Part shown: one piece after another, positions 35,306 through 44,341 of the stretch
Layout of the letters: each line of letters opens with the position of its first letter
How positions within the stretch are numbered: the first letter of the stretch is position 1
Assembly: GCF_000421545.1 (NCBI RefSeq)
Contig: NZ_ATXF01000012.1
Span: 1-64,000 of the forward strand
Reading direction: 5' to 3'
Source: Agromyces italicus DSM 16388
GTDB lineage: Bacteria; Actinomycetota; Actinomycetes; Actinomycetales; Microbacteriaceae
DNA: 64,000 bases
Translations under genes and position numbers: made by a program
Notes under the pieces: generated by a model
Seen by the model: only the letters and a program-made list of their open reading frames with translations
Database searches by the model: none
Told to the model about the DNA's origin: nothing

Positions 35306-35916
35306 AGCGCGCCCTTCGTCGACGGGATGCCGGTGACCAGCGGATCGAACGCCTTCGCCTGACGGAATGCCCGTGCGAAGGCCTTGAACTCCGCCTCGGC
35401 GATGTGGTGCGGGTCGCGGCCCCCGAGCACGTTGACGTGCACGGTGAGCCCCGCGTTGAACGTGATCGCCTCGAAGACGTGACGCACCATCGAGCCGGTG
35501 AAGTGCCCGCCGATGAGGTGGAACTCGAAGCCCGCGGGCTCGCCGGTGTGCACGAGGTACGGACGCCCCGAGATGTCGACGACGGCCTGCGCGAGCGCCT
35601 CGTCGAGCGGCACGAGTGCGTCGCCGTAGCGGGAGATGCCCCGCTTGTCGCCGAGCGCCTGGCGGATCGCCTGGCCGAGCACGATTCCGGTGTCCTCCAC
35701 GGTGTGGTGCACGTCGATGTGGACATCGCCGGAGGCCCGCACCGTGAGGTCGGTGAGCGAGTGCCTCGCGAAGGCCGTCAGGAGGTGGTCGTAGAACGGC
35801 ACGCCCGTCTCGATGTCGCTCGCGCCCGTGCCGTCGAGGTCGATCGAGAGGTCGATGCTCGACTCGCTGGTCTCGCGCTGCACGCGCACCGCGCGGTTCT
35901 GGGTCTGGCCGCTCAT
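35302..35916 (-). CDS. hisB: Imidazoleglycerol-phosphate dehydratase
   Basis: Mn-dependent dehydratase for histidine synthesis, 204 aa, monofunctional (no phosphatase domain). The metal-binding motifs [11 protein letters not shown] (His44), [10 protein letters not shown] and [15 protein letters not shown] are present. It overlaps hisC by 4 bp and hisH by 4 bp. Confidence 0.96.
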   Translation of the reverse strand: MSGQTQNRAVRVQRETSESSIDLSIDLDGTGASDIETGVPFYDHLLTAFARHSLTDLTVRASGDVHIDVHHTVEDTGIVLGQAIRQALGDKRGISRYGDALVPLDEALAQAVVDISGRPYLVHTGEPAGFEFHLIGGHFTGSMVRHVFEAITFNAGLTVHVNVLGGRDPHHIAEAEFKAFARAFRQAKAFDPLVTGIPSTKGAL

Positions 35917-37028
35917 GCGTCGATCCTATTCTCGGCGGCGCCCGCCGCCCGCTCCGGGGCGAACACCGCGATCGCCTCGAGGAACGCGGTGGTCTCGGCT
36001 TCGGTGCCCGCGGTCACGCGCAGGTGACCGCGAATGCCGAGATCGCGAATGAGGATGCCGCGCGCCAGCAGCGCCTCGAAGACCGCGTGCGGGTCGTCGA
36101 CGCCGCCGAAGAGCACGAAGTTCGAGCCGCTGCGATACGGCGCGAAACCGAGCCGAGCGAGCTCGGCGGAGAGGCGCACGCGCTGCCCGCGGATCTCGTC
36201 GACCATCGCGAGCATCTCATCCGCGTGGGCGAGCGCCCCGAGCGCGGCCGCCTGCGTGAGCGCGGAGAGGTGGTACGGAAGCCTCACGAGGCGCAGCGCG
36301 TCGATCGTCGCGGGGTCGCCGGCGAGGTAGCCGACCCGGGCGCCGGCGAACGCGAAGGCCTTGCTCATGGTGCGCGAGACGACGAGCCGTGGCCGCCCCT
36401 CGAGGAGGGTCAGCGCGCTCGGCGTGCCCGGCTCGGCGAACTCGAAGTACGCCTCGTCGACGATGACGATGCCGCGGGCGACGTCGGCGACCGCACGGAT
36501 CGTGTCGAGGTCGAGCGGGGTGCCGGTCGGGTTGTTCGGTGCGCACATGAGCACCAGGTCTGGGTCGTGCTCGAGCACGGCGGCGACCGCGGCCTCGGGG
36601 CCGAGTTCGAAGTCGTCATCGCGAGGCGCAGTGACCCACCGGGTGCCGGTGCCCGAGGCGAGCAGCCCGTACATCGAGTACGTCGGTTCGAAGCCGAGGG
36701 CGCTGCGCCCAGGGCCGCCGAAGGCCTGCAGCAGGTGCTGGAGCACCTCGTTCGACCCGTTCGCGGCCCAGATGTGCTCGGGGGTGAGCCCGTGGCCGAG
36801 GTACCCGGCGAGCGCCTCGCGCAGTTCGGTGAACTCACGGTCGGGATAGCGGTTCAGCCTGAGGATCGCCGCGGCGACGCGGGCCACGATGTCGTGGGCG
36901 ACGTCTTCGGGGATCGGATGCGTGTTCTCGTTGACGTTGAGGGCCACGGGGACGGACTTCTGCGGTGCGCCGTACGGCGAACGCCCGCGGAGGTCGTCAC
37001 GGATGGGGAGGTCTTCGAGACTCGTCAC
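35913..37028 (-). CDS. hisC: Histidinol-phosphate aminotransferase
   Basis: PLP aminotransferase, class I/II fold, 371 aa. PLP-binding features: NGSNEVLQ (90-97), PNNPTG (164-169), DEAYFEF (191-197) and the Schiff-base Lys223 in [12 protein letters not shown]. The start is GTG at 37028, 6 nt after a -10 (TAGCAT, complement 37035-37040), so probably leaderless. It heads this histidine cluster; hisD, which usually precedes hisC, is not here. Confidence 0.95.
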   Translation of the reverse strand: MTSLEDLPIRDDLRGRSPYGAPQKSVPVALNVNENTHPIPEDVAHDIVARVAAAILRLNRYPDREFTELREALAGYLGHGLTPEHIWAANGSNEVLQHLLQAFGGPGRSALGFEPTYSMYGLLASGTGTRWVTAPRDDDFELGPEAAVAAVLEHDPDLVLMCAPNNPTGTPLDLDTIRAVADVARGIVIVDEAYFEFAEPGTPSALTLLEGRPRLVVSRTMSKAFAFAGARVGYLAGDPATIDALRLVRLPYHLSALTQAAALGALAHADEMLAMVDEIRGQRVRLSAELARLGFAPYRSGSNFVLFGGVDDPHAVFEALLARGILIRDLGIRGHLRVTAGTEAETTAFLEAIAVFAPERAAGAAENRIDA

Positions 37029-37119
37029 CGAACCATGCTAGCCACGAGCGGCTGCGACCATCGCCCGTGCGACCCAGTGTGACCGGGCACCGAGCGGCCC
37101 GCTCGCGGCCCCGCGCGCG

Positions 37120-37482
37120 CTACTCGCCCGCCGGCACGGCGAGCCGCTGGCCGGGCACGATCGTCGCCTCATCGAGTCCGTTGATACGCAGGATCTCGGC
37201 GATCGTGTCGCGCGGATCGGCGCTCGGGGCGACCGACTCCGCGATCTCCCAGAGGGAGCCGCCGACGTCGACGGTGACGTACTCGAGCGCCGCGCCGGCA
37301 CCGGCGACATCGGCCGCAGCGCCGCCCGCCCCGAGCACGAGCGCGAACGCCCAGACGATGAGCGGCAAGGCGGCGAATGTCGTGAATACGACGCGACCGC
37401 GGCGCGTCAGTCGCAGACGGGTTCGCACCGCCGCGCCGTCGCCCGCCGCGCCGTACCCGCCGGTCATGATCGCTGCGCTCAT
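37120..37482 (-). CDS. LysM-domain membrane protein, likely SOS-linked
   Basis: 120 aa: basic N-terminus, one membrane segment (about 31-52) and an extracytoplasmic LysM domain (about 67-117, ending PGQRLAVPAGE) that should bind peptidoglycan. ATG 37482 has a perfect AGGAGGT 5 nt upstream. It is divergent from lexA, the same arrangement as mycobacterial Rv2719c and corynebacterial divS, where a LexA-controlled LysM or division-suppressor protein sits beside lexA. A role in halting division or remodelling the wall during DNA damage is therefore likely, though not proven by sequence. Confidence 0.85.
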   Translation of the reverse strand: MSAAIMTGGYGAAGDGAAVRTRLRLTRRGRVVFTTFAALPLIVWAFALVLGAGGAAADVAGAGAALEYVTVDVGGSLWEIAESVAPSADPRDTIAEILRINGLDEATIVPGQRLAVPAGE

Positions 37483-37549
37483 CTCACACCTCCTGAGTGA
37501 ATCGCACCCTGCCCTCGGCCGGGAGAGCCGGGTGCGAATCTTTGTTCCG

Positions 37550-37578
37550 AATATATCTTCGACTGAATTCGAAGGCAA
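37550..37578 (-). promoter_or_regulatory. LysM gene promoter with operator-like palindrome in the spacer
   Basis: Minus-strand TTGCCT (complement 37573-37578), exact 17-nt spacer, TATATT (complement 37550-37555). The perfect inverted repeat CTTCGA-N6-TCGAAG (37557-37574) fills the spacer. It shares TCGA half-sites with the LexA box but is 2 bp too short between them. Downstream, the 5' UTR carries an 8-bp hairpin TCGCACCC/GGGTGCGA (37502-37537) just before the ribosome-binding site. Confidence 0.65.
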
Positions 37579-37621
37579 GCACCCTGGGGCACCGTCTTCG
37601 TGCACGAATACCCCGACACAC

Positions 37622-37662
37622 TCGAACGAATGTTTGCCGCACCCCCGCGAGGCGGATACAGT
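37622..37662 (+). promoter_or_regulatory. lexA promoter with LexA box
   Basis: LexA box TCGAAC-GAAT-GTTTGC (37622-37637), matching the actinobacterial TCGAAC-N4-GTTCGA at 10 of 12 defined bases. It overlaps a -35 TTGCCG (37634-37639) that is 17 nt from a -10 TACAGT (37657-37662). This fits autorepression of lexA. Confidence 0.65.
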
Positions 37663-37739
37663 TTCGAATGTCTGGAGACCAGTCCAGCAGACACCACCGA
37701 CATCCGATCGCGAGGCGATCGCAACGAGGGGCGGAGACC

Positions 37740-38423
37740 GTGAGCGACAACGACGTGCGTGAGATCGGAAAGGCGCGTCGACGCAAGAGCCTGAGCGCGA
37801 AGCAACTCGCGATCCTCGAGGCCGTGCAGCGCTCGGTCGCGAGCCGCGGCTACCCGCCGAGCATGCGCGAGATCGGCGACGCCGTCGGGCTGTCCTCGCT
37901 GTCGAGCGTCACGCACCAGCTCAATCAGCTCGAACTCGCCGGCTACCTGCGGCGCGACCCCAACCGCCCCCGCGCGCTCGAGATCCTCATCGAGGTGCCC
38001 GGCCTCGACGAGCGCGCCCCCACGGCAGGCGATGCCGCCCCCGTCGGCGACGCCGCGATGGTCCCCCTCGTCGGCCGCATCGCCGCCGGCGTGCCGATCA
38101 CGGCCGAGCAGCAGATCGAAGAGGTCTTCCCACTCCCCCGCCAACTCGTCGGCAAGGGCGAGCTCTTCATCCTCAAGGTCGTCGGCGACTCGATGATCGA
38201 CGCCGCCATCTGCGACGGCGACTGGGTGGTCGTGCGCTCGCAGCGCACCGCCGAGAACGGCGAGATCGTCGCGGCGATGCTCGACGGCGAGGCGACCGTG
38301 AAGGTCTTCCGGCAGCGCGACGGCCACACCTGGCTGCTGCCCCGCAACAGCGCGTTCGAGCCGATCGTCGGCGACCACGCCGAGGTGCTCGGCAAGGTCG
38401 TCTCGGTGCTGCGGGCGGTCTGA
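37740..38423 (+). CDS. lexA: LexA repressor
   Basis: SOS master repressor, 227 aa. The winged-helix DNA-binding domain includes [21 protein letters not shown] (about 41-61, split here into [10 protein letters not shown] and [11 protein letters not shown]). The self-cleavage site is Ala116-Gly117, the catalytic Ser151 lies in VVGDSMID and Lys188 in EATVKVF, so RecA-stimulated autocleavage should be intact. GTG 37740 is the chosen start. An in-frame ATG at 37668 sits right after the -10 and could give a leaderless form with 24 more residues. Confidence 0.96.
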   Translation: MSDNDVREIGKARRRKSLSAKQLAILEAVQRSVASRGYPPSMREIGDAVGLSSLSSVTHQLNQLELAGYLRRDPNRPRALEILIEVPGLDERAPTAGDAAPVGDAAMVPLVGRIAAGVPITAEQQIEEVFPLPRQLVGKGELFILKVVGDSMIDAAICDGDWVVVRSQRTAENGEIVAAMLDGEATVKVFRQRDGHTWLLPRNSAFEPIVGDHAEVLGKVVSVLRAV

Positions 38424-38470
38424 CGCCCGGCCGGCCGTGCGGCCGGCCGAGACCCGCCACGACGACACCG

Positions 38471-38517
38471 AAGGGGCGGATGCCGCGCAGCGCGCGGCAT
38501 CCGCCCCTTTCTTTTCG
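38471..38517. terminator. Rho-independent terminator shared by lexA and metE
   Basis: Perfect 18-bp stem (38471-38488/38492-38509) with a 3-nt AGC loop, then a T-rich tail TTTCTTTTC on the plus strand. A smaller GGCCGGCC hairpin precedes it (38430-38449). It lies between the convergent lexA and metE and should stop both. Confidence 0.88.
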
Positions 38518-38523
38518 CCCCGA

Positions 38524-40878
38524 CTAGCCCGCGAGCGCCGGCTCGGTGCGCGCCTCGAGTTCGGCGCGCACCGCACGCGTCGCCTCGATGATGTTCTCGA
38601 GCGAGGCGACCGTCTCGTCGTAGCCGCGAGTCTTCAGACCGCAGTCGGGGTTCACCCAGAGCCGCGACGCCGGGATCTCGGCGACCGCGCGCTCGAGGAG
38701 CGCCTGCACCTCGGCCGTCGACGGCACACGGGGCGAGTGGATGTCGTAGACGCCCGGGCCGATGCCGTGGTCGAACCCGCTCGTCGAGAGGTCGTCGACG
38801 ACCTCCATGCGGCTGCGCGCCGCCTCGATCGAGGTCACGTCGGCGTCGAGGTTCTTGATCGCGTCGATGACGACACCGAACTCCGAGTAGCAGAGGTGCG
38901 TGTGCACCTGCGTCGCCGCCGCGGCTCCGGCCGTCGCGAGCCTGAACGAGCCGACCGACCAGTCGAGGTAGGCGGCCTGGTCTGCGAGCTTCAGCGGGAG
39001 GAGTTCGCGAAGGGCGGGCTCGTCGACCTGGATCACCTTGATTCCGGCCTCCTCGAGGTCGGCGATCTCGTCGCGCAGCGCGAGCGCCACCTGACGCGCG
39101 GTGTCACCGAGGGGCTGGTCGTCGCGCACGAACGACCAGGCGAGGATCGTCACGGGGCCCGTGAGCATGCCCTTGACGGGCTTCTCGGTCAGCGACTGCG
39201 CGTACGACGACCACTCGACCGTCATCGGCGCGGGCCGCGAGACATCCCCCCAGAGGATCGAGGGGCGCGTGCAGCGCGAACCGTACGACTGCACCCAGCC
39301 GTGCTCGGTGACGGCGAAGCCGTCGAGCAGCTCGGCGAAGTACTGCACCATGTCGTTGCGCTCGGGCTCGCCGTGCACGAGCACGTCGAGGCCGATCTCC
39401 TCCTGCAGGCGCACGACCCGTTCGATCTCCTCGCGCATGAGCTGCGCGTAACCGTCGGCGTCGAGCTCGCCCTTGCCGAGGCGCGCGCGGGCGCGCCGGA
39501 TGTCGCTCGTCTGCGGGAACGAACCGATCGTCGTGGTGGGCAGCTCGGGCAGCTCGAGCGCCGCCTGCGCGGCGACGCGGGCGGCGTAGTCACCGCGGTC
39601 GAAGTCGCGGTCGGAGAGGGCCGAGAGGCGGTCGCGCACCGCGGGCAGGTGCACGCCGGGCGCGGCACTGCGGTCGGCGAGCGCGGTGGATGCCTCGTCG
39701 AGCTCTGCGGCGATCGCCTCGCGTCCCTCGGCGAGCCCACGGGCCAGCACCGCGACCTGCGCGACCTTCTGGTCGGCGAAGGCGAGCCACGAGACGAGGC
39801 GTGCGTCGAGCGACTGCTCGTCCTCGACGTCGTGCGGCACGTGCAGCAGCGAGGTCGAGGTCGAGACGGCGACGCTTCCCGAGAGGCGCTGCACGGCGGC
39901 GACGCGGTCGAACGCGGCGGCGAGGTCGCCGCGCCAGATGTTGTGGCCGTCGACGACGCCCGCGACGAGGGTCTTCGCGGAGAGCGCTTCGGCGGTGACG
40001 GGGTCGAGGCCCTCGGGCAGCGAACCGCGCACGAGGTCGAGCGAGATCGCCTCGACGGGGGTCGCGGCGAGCACCTGGAGTGCGTCGTCGAGCGAGCCGT
40101 ACGGGGCGGCGACGAAGATCGCCGGACGCTCGCCCTGCGCGCCGAGCGCGTCGTAGGCCGCGGCCGCCGACTCGAGTACGCGGGCGCGCGGCTCGTCGAT
40201 CGACTCGCTCACGAGCGCGGGCTCGTCGAGCTGCACCCACTCGGCACCGGCACGGGCGAGCTCGGCGAGCAGTTCGCCGTAGACCGGCACGAGCTCGGCG
40301 AGGCGATCGATCGGGCGGAAGCCCGCGGGCGCGTCGTCTGCGGCCTTCGCGAGGAGCAGGAACGTCACAGGCCCGACGATCACGGGGCGGGTGAGGAAGC
40401 CTTGCGCCTTCGCCTCTTCGAACTCGGCGAGGATGCGCTCGGCGTGCAGCGAGAACGAGGTGCCCGGGCCGATCTCGGGTACGAGGTAGTGGTAGTTCGA
40501 GTCGAACCACTTCGTCATCTCGAGCGGAGCGTCGTCGCCGACGCCGCGGGCGATCGTGAAGTAGGCGCCGAGGTCGACGCCGCCGTCCTCGCCGAGGAGC
40601 CGCGCGAAGCGCGTCGGCACCGCGCCCACGGCCACCGCCGCGTCGAGGACCTGGTCGTAGAACGAGAACGACTCGGGGATGGCGGCCCCTGCGCGGTCGA
40701 GGCCCTGCGCGGCGAGGCGCTCGCGGGTCGCGGCGCGCAGCTCGGCGGCGCGCGCCTCGAGCTCGCCGGCGTCGATCGTGCCGGCCCAGAACGCCTCGAC
40801 GGCGCGCTTGAGCTCACGGCGACGGCCGATCCGGGGGTAGCCGAGGATGGTGCCGGTGGGGAAGTCGGGTGCGGTCAT
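38524..40878 (-). CDS. metE: Cobalamin-independent methionine synthase
   Basis: Transfers methyl from 5-methyl-tetrahydrofolate polyglutamate to homocysteine; 784 aa, two (beta-alpha)8 barrels. Zinc ligands His661 and Cys663 (THLCYSEFG) and Cys746 ([10 protein letters not shown]) are present, as is the homocysteine-site HGEPERNDM. The start overlaps the metF stop by 4 bp. No cobalamin riboswitch precedes the pair. Confidence 0.97.
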   Translation of the reverse strand: MTAPDFPTGTILGYPRIGRRRELKRAVEAFWAGTIDAGELEARAAELRAATRERLAAQGLDRAGAAIPESFSFYDQVLDAAVAVGAVPTRFARLLGEDGGVDLGAYFTIARGVGDDAPLEMTKWFDSNYHYLVPEIGPGTSFSLHAERILAEFEEAKAQGFLTRPVIVGPVTFLLLAKAADDAPAGFRPIDRLAELVPVYGELLAELARAGAEWVQLDEPALVSESIDEPRARVLESAAAAYDALGAQGERPAIFVAAPYGSLDDALQVLAATPVEAISLDLVRGSLPEGLDPVTAEALSAKTLVAGVVDGHNIWRGDLAAAFDRVAAVQRLSGSVAVSTSTSLLHVPHDVEDEQSLDARLVSWLAFADQKVAQVAVLARGLAEGREAIAAELDEASTALADRSAAPGVHLPAVRDRLSALSDRDFDRGDYAARVAAQAALELPELPTTTIGSFPQTSDIRRARARLGKGELDADGYAQLMREEIERVVRLQEEIGLDVLVHGEPERNDMVQYFAELLDGFAVTEHGWVQSYGSRCTRPSILWGDVSRPAPMTVEWSSYAQSLTEKPVKGMLTGPVTILAWSFVRDDQPLGDTARQVALALRDEIADLEEAGIKVIQVDEPALRELLPLKLADQAAYLDWSVGSFRLATAGAAAATQVHTHLCYSEFGVVIDAIKNLDADVTSIEAARSRMEVVDDLSTSGFDHGIGPGVYDIHSPRVPSTAEVQALLERAVAEIPASRLWVNPDCGLKTRGYDETVASLENIIEATRAVRAELEARTEPALAG

Positions 40879-41864
40879 CGTGCAGTGTTCCTCTCATTGA
40901 CGAGCTGTGTCGAGACTCCGATTCCGAGCCGGGCGAGCACGCCCAGCACGGCCTCGTGACGGTTGAAGGTGTACAGATGCAGCCCGGGAGCGCCGCCCGC
41001 GAGTACCCCGGCGGCGAGGTTCGCGGCAAATGCGACTCCGAACTCGGCCTGCGCCTCGGGATCGGGTTCGATCTCGAGGTCGATCGCGAGCTCGGCCGGG
41101 GCCTCGACCCCGGTGAGCTCCGCGAGCCGGGCGAGTCTCGCCGACGTCGTGACGGGCATGATGCCCGGCAGGATCGGGATGGTGACGCCCGCCGAGCGGG
41201 CGCGTTCGACGTAGCCGAGGTAGTCGTCGGCATGCCAGAAGAGTTGCGTGATCGCGAGGGTCGCGCCCGCGATCTCCTTCGCGAGCAGCGCGTCGACATC
41301 TTGATTGGCGGTGCGAGAACGCGGATGCCCCGTGGGGAACGCCGCGACCGCGACGCGCTCGGGCCGCGGCCGCTCGCGGATGCGCGACGCGCCGGGCACG
41401 CCCGGAACGCCGATCTGCCCGAAGGGTTCACGCTCCTCCTGGACCCGGTGGATGAGCTGCACCAGCTCAGCGGCGCTGCCGAGGTCGCCGATGCCCCCGT
41501 CGGGCCCCGCACCGGTCGGCGGGTCGCCGCGCAGGGCGAGGAAGCTCGTCACGCCGGCGTCGAGGAATTCACGGACCAGTCGGTTCGCCTCCTGGTGCGA
41601 GGAGCCGACGCACGTGAGGTGCGCCATCGGATCGACCGCGGTGTGCTCGAGCATGTAGCGGAGCACGGTCAGCGAGCGATCCCGAGACGAACCGCCGGCG
41701 CCGAAGGTCACCGAGATGAACGCGGGATCGGCCTCGGCGAGACGGTCGATCGTGCGGCCGAGGGCGAGCGCCGCGGCATCCGATCGGGGCGGGAACAACT
41801 CGAACGAGACCGGCGGGCGCGGCCGGCCGAGCACATCCCGGGGGTCGGAACCGGTGGCGGCCAT
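40875..41864 (-). CDS. metF: Methylenetetrahydrofolate reductase
   Basis: FAD TIM-barrel enzyme making 5-methyl-THF, the methyl donor for MetE; 329 aa. Family motifs are SFELFPPRS at the N-terminus with catalytic Glu, [11 protein letters not shown], and [12 protein letters not shown] 41864 has AGGAG 4 nt before it; the frame further upstream is arginine/proline-rich shadow. metF-metE form a two-gene operon with 4-bp overlap. Confidence 0.95.
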   Translation of the reverse strand: MAATGSDPRDVLGRPRPPVSFELFPPRSDAAALALGRTIDRLAEADPAFISVTFGAGGSSRDRSLTVLRYMLEHTAVDPMAHLTCVGSSHQEANRLVREFLDAGVTSFLALRGDPPTGAGPDGGIGDLGSAAELVQLIHRVQEEREPFGQIGVPGVPGASRIRERPRPERVAVAAFPTGHPRSRTANQDVDALLAKEIAGATLAITQLFWHADDYLGYVERARSAGVTIPILPGIMPVTTSARLARLAELTGVEAPAELAIDLEIEPDPEAQAEFGVAFAANLAAGVLAGGAPGLHLYTFNRHEAVLGVLARLGIGVSTQLVNERNTAR

Positions 41865-41967
41865 GGGACTCCTGCGTGGCGCAGCCGATGGGGCGGAAGC
41901 GCGGCAGGCCGCGTCCCCCGGCCGGATTCGGCGGGTGGGTCTCGCGGGCGGGTGCCGGGCTCGGCGG

Positions 41968-42015
41968 TCGCTCCTGGTGCACGGCATCCGGCCGTGCACC
42001 GACGATCAGGAGCGA
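41968..42015 (-). promoter_or_regulatory. Large structured hairpin between hflX and metF
   Basis: Outer stem TCGCTCCT/AGGAGCGA (8 bp) encloses, with a 7-nt asymmetric bulge, a perfect 10-bp stem GGTGCACGGC/GCCGTGCACC and a 5-nt loop. A possible -10 TATCGT (minus strand) lies immediately upstream. It could be a metF leader element or the hflX terminator, being about 120 nt from the hflX stop and about 100 nt from metF. No known SAM, SAH or B12 riboswitch core is recognisable in 41865-42060. Confidence 0.5.
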
Positions 42016-42074
42016 CGATACGCGCCGATCCCGCCCATCGCGGCTCTATGACGTGAGGTGACGCGAGGCGCCCC

Positions 42075-42112
42075 TGGCGATCTCCGGCGACCCCGGCGAC
42101 CTCCGGCGACCC
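42075..42112. repeat. 19-bp tandem duplication after hflX
   Basis: Two adjacent copies of GGCGAYCTCCGGCGACCC plus one base, differing at two positions, lie just beyond the hflX stop. Each is itself a near repeat of GGCGACC. Probably slippage in non-coding DNA. Confidence 0.6.
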
Positions 42113-42133
42113 GCACCTGCGGCCGCGAGCGTC

Positions 42134-43660
42134 TCAGGCGCCGACGGGTGCCGCGAATACGGCGAGCTGGGCCGACAGCTCGGGCGAGACCAGCGCGCGC
42201 ACGCGCGTACCCGCCTCGAGGTAGTCGATCGAGAGCACGCGGCCGGTCTCGTGCAGCGTCGAGACGACGTCGCCCCGGTCGTACGGCACCACGAGGTCGA
42301 TCTCGACCGCCGGGTCGGGCAGCATGCGCGTGATCGCCGCGAGCACCTCGTCGATGCCCTCGCCCGTGCGCGCCGAGGCGAACACGGCGCCGCGCTCGAG
42401 CCCGCGCAGCACGAGTCGGTCTTCGGGCGTCACGAGATCGGCCTTGTTGAAGACGATCAGCTCGGGGATGTCGCGTGCCCCGACCTCGCCGATGACGTCG
42501 CGCACCGTGGCGATCTGGCCGGCCGGGTCGGGGTGGGCCGCGTCGACCACGTGCACGATGAGGTCGGAGTCGCCGACCTCTTCGAGGGTCGATCGGAACG
42601 CCTCGACCAGCTGGTGCGGGAGGTTGCGCACGAAGCCGACGGTGTCGGCGAGCGTGTAGACGCGACCGTCGGCCGTCGTGTTGCGGCGCACCGTGGCGTC
42701 GAGGGTCGCGAACAGGGAGTTCTCGACGAGGAGTCCGGCACCCGTGATGCGGTTCAGCAGACTCGACTTGCCGGCGTTGGTGTACCCGGCGATGGCGACG
42801 GAGGGGATGGCGTTGCGTCGGCGGTTCGCGCGCTTCGCGTCACGGGCGGGCTTCATGCCCGCGATCTGCTTGCGCAGCTTCGCCATGCGCGAGTGGATGC
42901 GGCGCCGGTCGAGCTCGATCTTCGTCTCGCCTGGGCCGCGAGAGCCCATGCCGGCGCCGCCGCTGCCGACCTGGCCGCCGGCCTGGCGCGACATCGACTC
43001 GCCCCAGCCGCGCAGGCGCGGAAGCAGGTATTCGAGCTGCGCGAGCTCGACCTGCGCCTTGCCCTCGCGGCTCTTCGCGTGCTGGCTGAAGATGTCGAGG
43101 ATGACGGCCGTGCGGTCGATCACCTTCACCTTGACCGCGTCCTCCAGCGCACGCCGCTGGCTCGGCGCGAGTTCGGTGTCGGCGACGACGGTGTCGGCGC
43201 CGAGCGAGGCGACGATGTGCCGCAGTTCTTCGACCTTGCCGCGACCGAGGTAGGTGCTCGGGTCGGGGTGCGGGCGCCGCTGCAGCACTCCGTCGAGCAC
43301 CCGCGCGCCCGCCGTCTCGGCGAGCGCCGACAGTTCGCGCAGCGAGTTCTCGGCGTCATCGAGCGAGCCCTGCGAGTAGACCCCGATGAGCACCACGTTC
43401 TCGAGCCGGAGCTGCCGGTACTCGACCTCGGTGACGTCCTCGAGCTCGGTCGAGAGGCCCGCGACGCGACGGAGCGCCGCGCGCTCCTCGCGCTCGAACT
43501 GCTCGCCGTCGGTCTCGGCGCCGGCCGCGGCGTCGGAGCCCTGCTCCATGAGCGCCTCGGCGGCACCCGAGCCGAAGCGGGTCAGCCCGGCCTTCGTCTC
43601 AGCACCGCGCAGCACCCGCTCGACGGCGTCGTCTGCGGTGTTCTGGTCGGCTTCGTTCAT
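42134..43660 (-). CDS. hflX: Ribosome-associated GTPase HflX
   Basis: GTPase that splits stalled 70S ribosomes after stress, 508 aa. The N-terminal HflX domain covers about 80-280. The G domain has G1 GYTNAGKS (292-299), G3 DTVGF (339-343) and G4 NKAD near 400, then a short C-terminal domain. ATG 43660 follows a -10 (TAGTCT) by 8 nt, with an alternative GTG one codon earlier; leaderless expression is likely. It is divergent from the methyltransferase gene, sharing a 42-bp gap. Confidence 0.95.
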   Translation of the reverse strand: MNEADQNTADDAVERVLRGAETKAGLTRFGSGAAEALMEQGSDAAAGAETDGEQFEREERAALRRVAGLSTELEDVTEVEYRQLRLENVVLIGVYSQGSLDDAENSLRELSALAETAGARVLDGVLQRRPHPDPSTYLGRGKVEELRHIVASLGADTVVADTELAPSQRRALEDAVKVKVIDRTAVILDIFSQHAKSREGKAQVELAQLEYLLPRLRGWGESMSRQAGGQVGSGGAGMGSRGPGETKIELDRRRIHSRMAKLRKQIAGMKPARDAKRANRRRNAIPSVAIAGYTNAGKSSLLNRITGAGLLVENSLFATLDATVRRNTTADGRVYTLADTVGFVRNLPHQLVEAFRSTLEEVGDSDLIVHVVDAAHPDPAGQIATVRDVIGEVGARDIPELIVFNKADLVTPEDRLVLRGLERGAVFASARTGEGIDEVLAAITRMLPDPAVEIDLVVPYDRGDVVSTLHETGRVLSIDYLEAGTRVRALVSPELSAQLAVFAAPVGA

Positions 43661-43702
43661 CACGTTCAAGACTAGTTCCAATCGCTGCGATAGGTTCCCT
43701 GT

Positions 43703-44308
43703 ATGGGTTCCGAGCACTATTTCTCCGCGTCGCCGTCGAGCAGTTCGCGCACCCGCACCATCCGCGCGCGCCTCGCCGGCCGCGAGGTCGAACTCACGAC
43801 CGCCGGCGGTGTATTCAGCCCAGAGCACCTCGACCAGGGCACCCGCGCACTCCTCGACGCCGTGCCCGCTCCACCGAATTCGGGCGATCTGCTCGACCTC
43901 GGCTGCGGGTGGGGCCCGATCGCACTCTCGCTCGCGCTCCAATCGCCGGATGCCACGGTGTGGGCCGTCGATGTCAACGAACGCGCGCTCGAGCTCACGC
44001 GGCAGAACGCCGCACGACTCGGTCTGCACAATGTCAACGCCGTGCTGCCCGACGATGTTCCCGAGTCCGTGCGGTTCGCGGCGATCTGGTCGAACCCGCC
44101 GATCCGGGTCGGCAAAGCCGAACTGCACGCACTCCTCACGCGCTGGCTGCCGCGTCTCGACGAGAGCGAAGACGCCGCCGCCTGGCTCGTCGTCGCGAAG
44201 CACCTCGGCGCCGAGTCGCTGCAGCGCTGGATCGGCGCGGAACTCGGGCTCGAGGTCGAGCGCGCCGCGAACACGAAGGGCTTCCGGGTGCTCCACGTCC
44301 GGCGCTGA
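43703..44308 (+). CDS. RsmC-like class I SAM methyltransferase
   Basis: A 201-aa single-domain methyltransferase of the small MTS (RsmC/RlmG C-terminal) type. The SAM-binding motif I DLGCGWG is at 65-71, an acidic residue AVDVNERAL at 88-96 and the catalytic NPPI at 131-134, as in N-methyltransferases acting on guanine in rRNA. The target is not known. ATG 43703 is 6 nt after TAGGTT, so leaderless. Confidence 0.88.
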   Translation: MGSEHYFSASPSSSSRTRTIRARLAGREVELTTAGGVFSPEHLDQGTRALLDAVPAPPNSGDLLDLGCGWGPIALSLALQSPDATVWAVDVNERALELTRQNAARLGLHNVNAVLPDDVPESVRFAAIWSNPPIRVGKAELHALLTRWLPRLDESEDAAAWLVVAKHLGAESLQRWIGAELGLEVERAANTKGFRVLHVRR

Positions 44309-44341
44309 CCCATCGACGCCGGCGCACGGCGGGAGCGGACG

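Noticed and set aside
37557-37574. CTTCGA-N6-TCGAAG as a standard LexA box
   Set aside because: The two TCGA halves are 6 bp apart instead of 8, so it is listed as an unassigned palindrome, not as a LexA site.
41865-42060. Cobalamin or SAM riboswitch before metF-metE
   Set aside because: No B12 box, no GCCACTG element and no SAM-I, SAM-II, SAM-IV or SAH core could be found, only a hairpin.
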